NCBI GenBank assembly: GCA_030608825.1
Contig: JAUWDL010000022.1
Location: forward strand, 1-9,957
From: Gemmatimonadales bacterium
GTDB taxonomy: Bacteria; Gemmatimonadota; Gemmatimonadetes; Palauibacterales; Palauibacteraceae
Length of the DNA stretch: 9,957 bases
Reading direction: 5' to 3'
The position numbers and the translations under genes were made by a program. Below, piece by piece: positions 7,160-9,957 of this stretch. Each line of letters starts with the position of its first letter. Within the stretch, counting starts at the first letter, position 1. The notes under the pieces are model-generated. The model ran no database searches. It had not been told where the DNA came from and worked only from the letters and a program-made list of their open reading frames with translations.

Positions 7160-7179
7160 GTTTCGAGGGCCCTCGAAAC
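7160..7179. repeat. Perfect 20-bp palindrome in the 7033-7281 divergent intergenic region
   Basis: GTTTCGAGGG joins directly to CCCTCGAAAC, giving full dyad symmetry with no spacer. It sits near the middle of the 249-bp gap, 128 bp from the leftward start and 102 bp from the rightward start. Overlapping short palindromes AACCGGTT (7177-7184) and GTTAAC (7182-7187) follow at once. This is a strong candidate binding site for a dimeric regulator shared by both genes. Confidence 0.72.
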
Positions 7180-7206
7180 CGGTTAACGTCATTCGTGTCC
7201 CAGCGT

Positions 7207-7234
7207 CGATCACGTGTTCCCGATCACTGATCGG
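7207..7234. promoter_or_regulatory. Direct repeat plus inverted repeat upstream of the barrel gene
   Basis: CCGATCA, central C, TGATCGG (7220-7234) is a perfect 7+1+7 inverted repeat. The same half-site CGATCAC also appears at 7207-7213, 14 bp before its copy at 7221-7227. This lies 47 bp before ATG 7282, a normal place for an operator or activator site controlling the outer-membrane barrel gene. Confidence 0.5.
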
Positions 7235-7281
7235 ATGCACAGGCTTGACCGGAGCCAACCCTTCGCGGACTCGGAGGTCCG

Positions 7282-7911
7282 ATGCGACGAACGTTGACGG
7301 CTGCGCGCGGCCTGATTCTCGCCACGGGACTGCTGATGGGCCTTGCCACGGCAGCGATGGGCCAGATCCGAGGCGGCATCAAGGGCGGGTACAACTCGTC
7401 CAACGTCAGCCTGAAGGTGGCCAACGACAAGGTCGATACGAAGGCGAAGGGCGGATTTCACGTCGGTGGCACGCTATATGTCGGCGGGGCGACGTGGGGC
7501 ATCGAGGTCCAGGGCCTCTACACGAAGAAGGGCTTCAAGCGCGATCCGGCAAGCGAGGTTCCCTTCGACGAGGAGTGGCGCTTCACCTACTGGGAGTTTC
7601 CTCTCCTGCTCATGGCGCAGACCCCGATGGCGGTCACGTCGCCCCGGGTCTTCTTCGGCCCCACGTTCAGTTTCCAGACCTCCTGCAAGAGAAAGGTCTT
7701 CGATGAGCTCGACGAGGTGGAGTTCGACTGTCTCCCGGGCCAGGTGAAGGGCACCGATATCGGGTTTTTGGCCGGCATCGGCATCAAGGCCACCAGCCTG
7801 ACAATCGACATCTCGTACGAATGGGGCTTCAAGGACATCGCCGTGAGCGAGATCGTCAGCATCAAGAATCGAAACTTGATGTTCTCCGTGGGGTTGACCT
7901 TTCCGAACTGA
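7282..7911 (+). CDS. Outer-membrane beta-barrel protein (OMP_b-brl/PorT-like)
   Basis: This 209-residue protein begins with a signal peptide (MRRTLTAARG, then hydrophobic LILATGLLMGLATAA), likely cleaved near AMG|Q at 27-28. The mature part alternates short amphipathic strands and polar loops, as expected for a barrel of about eight strands. Typical phrases are GGIKGGYNSSNVSL at the start, YWEFPLLLMA (103-112), VFFGPTFSFQ (123-132), GFLAGIGIKA (161-170) and a final strand LMFSVGLTF. Only two cysteines occur, Cys135 and Cys150, flanking a charged loop, and they could form a loop disulfide. ATG 7282 follows GGAGG at 7273-7277. The next gene, 110 bp downstream on the same strand, carries chaperone-like and DsbA-like modules that could act on this kind of client. 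A role in pore, adhesion or structure cannot be chosen from sequence. Confidence 0.8.
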   Translation: MRRTLTAARGLILATGLLMGLATAAMGQIRGGIKGGYNSSNVSLKVANDKVDTKAKGGFHVGGTLYVGGATWGIEVQGLYTKKGFKRDPASEVPFDEEWRFTYWEFPLLLMAQTPMAVTSPRVFFGPTFSFQTSCKRKVFDELDEVEFDCLPGQVKGTDIGFLAGIGIKATSLTIDISYEWGFKDIAVSEIVSIKNRNLMFSVGLTFPN

Positions 7912-8021
7912 GCGCGAGGCCGATGGCGAGGCAGGGCCGGGGCCGGGATGAGCCGAGTGCGCATGGAGCTCAAGCAACCTTGAAAGCGAATATGACTGCG
8001 AAGATGATTCGAGGAGCTGGT

Positions 8022-9098
8022 ATGGACCGATCCAGGTGGATGGCGGCTGCGGCTGCCCTGATGATTGCGGCCTGCGGTACGGGTCAGGATGGCAACGGCG
8101 CGTCTAAGGCCTCCGCCGACCAGGGTTCCGGAGAGGGAGACGCGGCGGCCGAGGTGCTGGCATCCATCGACGGCAACGAGATCACGCTGGCCGACCTGGA
8201 TGAGCAGGTGCGCGACCAACTCTCCAGGATGGAATACCAGTACCGCGCGCAGCGGTCGCAGCTGCTCGAGGCCGCCATCGAGGAAGTGATCCAGGATCGT
8301 CTGCTGACCGAGGCCGCGGCGGCGCGAGGCGTGAGCCTCGAGGAGATCGTCGCCGCCGAGACGGAGGGTAAGGTCGAGGTCTCGGATGCGGAGGTGGAGG
8401 ACTGGCACCGTCGGAACAGCTCGCGGCTTCAGGGCCGGCAGCTGGATGAGGTGGCCCCGCAGATCCGGCAATACCTGGAGGATGTCGAGCGCCAACAGCT
8501 GGTGACGGCTCTGGTGGCGGAGCTGGGGTCGGAGCACGAGATCGAGTACTTCGTGGAGCCGGCCCGGGCCAAGTTCGATTTGGAGGGCGCTCCGTCCTTC
8601 GGGCCCGATGACGCTCCCGTCACGCTCATTGAGTTCTCCGACTTCGAATGTCCCTTCTGCAGCCGGTTCTTCCCGACGCTCAACAGGATCAAGGAGGAGT
8701 ACGGGGACCGGGTGCGCGTCGTATACCTTCAATTCCCGCTCACGAACATCCACCCCAACGCCTTCAAGGCGGCCGAGGCCTCCCTCTGCGCCCACGAGCA
8801 GGGAAGCTTCTGGGAGATGCACGACCTGCTCTTCCAGGAGCAGGGCTCGCTGGCGGCGTCGGATCTCAAGGAGAAGGCGGGGCGGTTGGGACTCGACGCG
8901 GAGGAGTTCGGCTCCTGCCTCGACTCGGGGCGGCAGGCGGACCGGATCCGGCGGGATCTGAGTCAGGGACAAGTCGCCGGGATCAACGGAACGCCGGCGC
9001 TCTTCGTGAACGGCGTCAACGTGCCCGGCGGGGCGGTGCCATACGAGGTGGTGGCGGCCGCGATCGACCGCGAGCTGCGCCGGGTGGAGTCTGACTAG
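8022..9098 (+). CDS. Lipoprotein fusing a SurA/PpiC-like N-domain to a DsbA-like thioredoxin domain
   Basis: From ATG 8022 the product is 358 residues. The signal MDRSRWMAAAAALMIAAC ends in a lipobox (IAAC) with lipidated Cys18. A Gly/Ser/Asp-rich linker follows to about 43. Residues 44-185 look like a SurA_N/trigger-factor-type chaperone segment: AEVLASIDGNEITLADLDEQV, a helix ending EEVIQDRLLTEAAAARGV, and an S/D-rich EVSDAEVEDW step. No parvulin PPIase domain is seen. Residues ~190-350 form a DsbA/Thioredoxin_4 domain: LIEFSDFECPFCSRFF with active site Cys210-Pro-Phe-Cys213, HPNAFKAAEASLCA, and cis-Pro325 in GINGTPALFVNG. Extra cysteines are Cys256 and Cys299. The likely role is thiol oxidation or isomerisation in the envelope with built-in client holding. 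GAGGAG at 8011-8016 supports the start; the frame is open to 7821 but that overlaps the barrel gene. Confidence 0.88.
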   Translation: MDRSRWMAAAAALMIAACGTGQDGNGASKASADQGSGEGDAAAEVLASIDGNEITLADLDEQVRDQLSRMEYQYRAQRSQLLEAAIEEVIQDRLLTEAAAARGVSLEEIVAAETEGKVEVSDAEVEDWHRRNSSRLQGRQLDEVAPQIRQYLEDVERQQLVTALVAELGSEHEIEYFVEPARAKFDLEGAPSFGPDDAPVTLIEFSDFECPFCSRFFPTLNRIKEEYGDRVRVVYLQFPLTNIHPNAFKAAEASLCAHEQGSFWEMHDLLFQEQGSLAASDLKEKAGRLGLDAEEFGSCLDSGRQADRIRRDLSQGQVAGINGTPALFVNGVNVPGGAVPYEVVAAAIDRELRRVESD

Positions 9099-9110
9099 GG
9101 GGGGGCGACA

Positions 9111-9127
9111 GCGAGTCTTCGGCTCGC
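9111..9127. terminator. UUCG-type hairpin between convergent lipoprotein and DUF4342 genes
   Basis: GCGAG (9111-9115) pairs with CTCGC (9123-9127). Between them, after one bulged T, is C-TTCG-G, the very stable C(UUCG)G tetraloop when read on the + strand RNA. It occupies the 31-bp gap between two converging stops and follows a run of eight G (9098-9105). No U-tract follows, so it may mark a processed 3' end or a weak terminator. Confidence 0.4.
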
Positions 9128-9129
9128 GC

Positions 9130-9384
9130 CTACTCCTCCGCCCGTTCCACGACGATGGAGCACTTCGTCACCAGGGCCGCGATCGCGCCGATCGCCGCCC
9201 AGACCGGTATGAGGACGGCTCCGACCAGCCCCAGGGTCAGCGGCACCTCGATGAGCGTCTTCCCATCATCGTCCTTGATGATGATGCGGCGAACGTTCCC
9301 CTCGTGAATGATCTCCTTGACCTTGGCGACGAGATCATCGCCCCTGACCTGATGCTCCTCCGTGCCGATCCGCTTCTGCTCCAA
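9130..9384 (-). CDS. DUF4342 family small membrane-associated protein
   Basis: From a TTG at 9384 the product is 84 residues. It has a charged N-terminal half (GDDLVAKVKEIIHEGNVRRIIIKDDDGKTLIEVPL) and one long hydrophobic segment (LGLVGAVLIPVWAAIGAIAALV) ending in an acidic tail. This is the DUF4342 layout: a helix, a beta hairpin with a K-DDDGKTLIEVPL strand, then a membrane-inserting segment. The function of the family is unknown. The TTG start is preferred because a full AGGAGG (9391-9396 on the complement) lies exactly 6 bases upstream. A GTG at 9456 in the same frame adds 24 residues unlike the family and has no such site. It is convergent with the SurA-DsbA-like lipoprotein and divergent from the S9 peptidase. 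Confidence 0.82.
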   Translation of the reverse strand: MEQKRIGTEEHQVRGDDLVAKVKEIIHEGNVRRIIIKDDDGKTLIEVPLTLGLVGAVLIPVWAAIGAIAALVTKCSIVVERAEE

Positions 9385-9390
9385 CTGTAG

Positions 9391-9396
9391 CCTCCT
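9391..9396 (-). promoter_or_regulatory. Consensus ribosome binding site fixing a TTG start
   Basis: AGGAGG on the minus strand, 6 bases before TTG 9384. The divergent S9 gene uses the same arrangement, AGGAGG at 9534-9539 plus 6 bases to GTG 9546. Both are strong sites paired with non-ATG starts. Confidence 0.7.
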
Positions 9397-9545
9397 GAGA
9401 TCCGGCGACGCTTCTGCCTGCCGACGACACAGTATAGCTTCCCGGGTTCGTTCCACGCGCAGGCCGCCGCGTAGAATTCGGCAGACCCGGACAGGGGCCT
9501 CGAGCTCCGCGCCGGCCGAGCGTACGCGAGCCGAGGAGGATACAC

Positions 9546-9899
9546 GTGAGACAACGCACGACAGCGATGGCTCTGGTCTGGATGAGCGCCGCGGTCGCGG
9601 GAATGCTTCCCGGCTCGGGCTTCACGAGCCCGGCCTGGGCCCAATCCGCCGATCGGTTCGAGCTGATGGATGTCTTCGAGCTCGAGTGGGCGTCCGATCC
9701 GCAGATCTCGCCGGATGGCGATCGGGTCGTGTACGTCCGCAACTCGTTCGACGTGATGACGGATCGGCGGATCTCCGACCTCTGGATTATCGGGGCGGAT
9801 GGGTCGAACCATCGGGCGCGGACCTCGCTTCCAGGCGCCGAGGCTTACCCTCTCTGGTCTCCCGATGGAAGCCGCATCCTATACCTCTCCAACGGGTAG
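9546..9899 (+). CDS. S9-family peptidase, N-terminal part, ending at an in-frame TAG
   Basis: The 117 residues before the stop hold a signal peptide (MRQRTTAMALVWMSAAVAGM, likely cleaved at AWA|Q, residues 30-33) and the first blades of the beta-propeller that precedes the catalytic domain in prolyl-oligopeptidase/DPP-IV-like (S9) enzymes. Two PD40-type repeats are clear: DPQISPDGDRVVYVRN (51-66) and YPLWSPDGSRILYLSN (101-116), with ISDLWIIGADGSNHR between them. Exported S9 peptidases cut short peptides and usually have 600-700 residues, so this would be only the start. GTG 9546 follows AGGAGG by 6 bases. The TAG at 9897-9899 falls directly after SNG, yet family-like sequence continues in the same frame beyond it. 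The gene is either a fresh pseudogene or carries a sequence error. TAGAAT at 9472-9477 is a possible -10 box without a convincing -35. Confidence 0.8.
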   Translation: MRQRTTAMALVWMSAAVAGMLPGSGFTSPAWAQSADRFELMDVFELEWASDPQISPDGDRVVYVRNSFDVMTDRRISDLWIIGADGSNHRARTSLPGAEAYPLWSPDGSRILYLSNG

Positions 9900-9957
9900 G
9901 GTGAAGAGGGGGCCAAGCGGCTCTGGCTGCGCTGGGTGGGCACCGATGACCGTGCTC
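9900..9957 (+). pseudogene. In-frame continuation of the S9 peptidase after the TAG
   Basis: The same frame continues past the stop as GEEGAKRLWLRWVGTDDRA to the window end. The segment 'RLWLRWVGTDD' fits the S9 propeller strand, where blades usually read like 'QLYVRWMDTG'. There is no shift of frame and no new start signal nearby. This supports one gene broken by a single nonsense codon rather than a true short protein. The catalytic Ser-Asp-His domain would lie beyond the window. Confidence 0.6.

Noticed and set aside
7980..8008. TTGAAA-17-GATGAT as promoter of the SurA-DsbA-like gene
   Set aside because: Transcription would start about 8 bases before the ATG, inside the ribosome site, so it is unlikely as a standard promoter.
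7587..8972. A 461-codon open frame on the minus strand across the barrel and SurA-DsbA-like genes
   Set aside because: It is antisense to two well-recognised genes, its product has no recognisable domain and is Arg/His/Leu-rich, and such frames are common opposite GC-rich codons.
9897..9899. TAG as a reassigned sense codon (alternative genetic code or pyrrolysine)
   Set aside because: TAG is the most used stop in this window and ends seven other genes at natural family boundaries. No pylT or suppressor tRNA is visible. It is not formally excluded for this one site.
1..9957. Defence system, phage, insertion sequence, CRISPR array or RNA gene
   Set aside because: I looked on both strands for transposase or integrase motifs, terminal repeats, regularly spaced direct repeats and tRNA-like cloverleafs and saw none. 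The genes are ordinary metabolic, transport and envelope families.

Overview
The window is GC-rich bacterial chromosome from a Gram-negative (diderm) organism. It encodes two lipoproteins, two exported soluble proteins, an outer-membrane beta-barrel and an AsmA-type protein. Strong AGGAGG-like ribosome sites, frequent GTG/TTG starts, and the set of families (S9 peptidase, DUF4342, small OMP barrel, SurA-DsbA-type lipoprotein) remind me of Gemmatimonadota. That taxonomic guess is inference only. I see no phage, transposon, CRISPR, tRNA or rRNA signature.

Layout. Positions 3-1274 (+) hold the C-terminal part of an AsmA/DUF748-like protein that enters from the left edge. A DinB-family metalloprotein follows (1359-1868, +). 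A four-gene operon then runs leftward from about 5165 to 1885: a MarR-type regulator, a sugar-type periplasmic lipoprotein, a BPD_transp_2 permease and a single-domain ABC ATPase. The regulator overlaps the binding-protein gene by ATGA, and the permease starts 2 bases after the binding protein ends. Divergent from the operon is a VOC/glyoxalase-fold protein (5281-5673, +), followed by ribonuclease PH (5752-6492, +). Convergent to rph is a small exported protein with a CPAC motif (7032-6568, -). After a palindrome-rich 249-bp divergent intergenic region come an outer-membrane barrel protein (7282-7911, +) and a lipoprotein joining a SurA-like N-domain to a DsbA-like thioredoxin domain (8022-9098, +). 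A small DUF4342 protein (9384-9130, -) is followed divergently by the start of an S9-family peptidase (9546 onward, +). The peptidase frame is broken by an in-frame TAG at 9897-9899, although recognisable family sequence continues to the window end.

How it works together. The leftward operon is a coherent regulated uptake system. The MarR regulator probably controls itself, and thereby the transporter, through a 15-bp palindrome (5169-5183) next to its start codon. A near-perfect 30-bp inverted repeat separates the permease from the ATPase and could set their relative expression. The barrel gene and the SurA-DsbA-like lipoprotein form a plausible envelope pair: the barrel carries exactly two cysteines in its mature part, and the next gene has both a chaperone-like and a thiol-oxidoreductase module.

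There is no clear new multi-gene system here. The items most worth a second look are the interrupted S9 peptidase, the palindrome cluster at 7091-7234, the intra-operon hairpin at 2677-2706 and the chaperone/thiol-oxidoreductase fusion.
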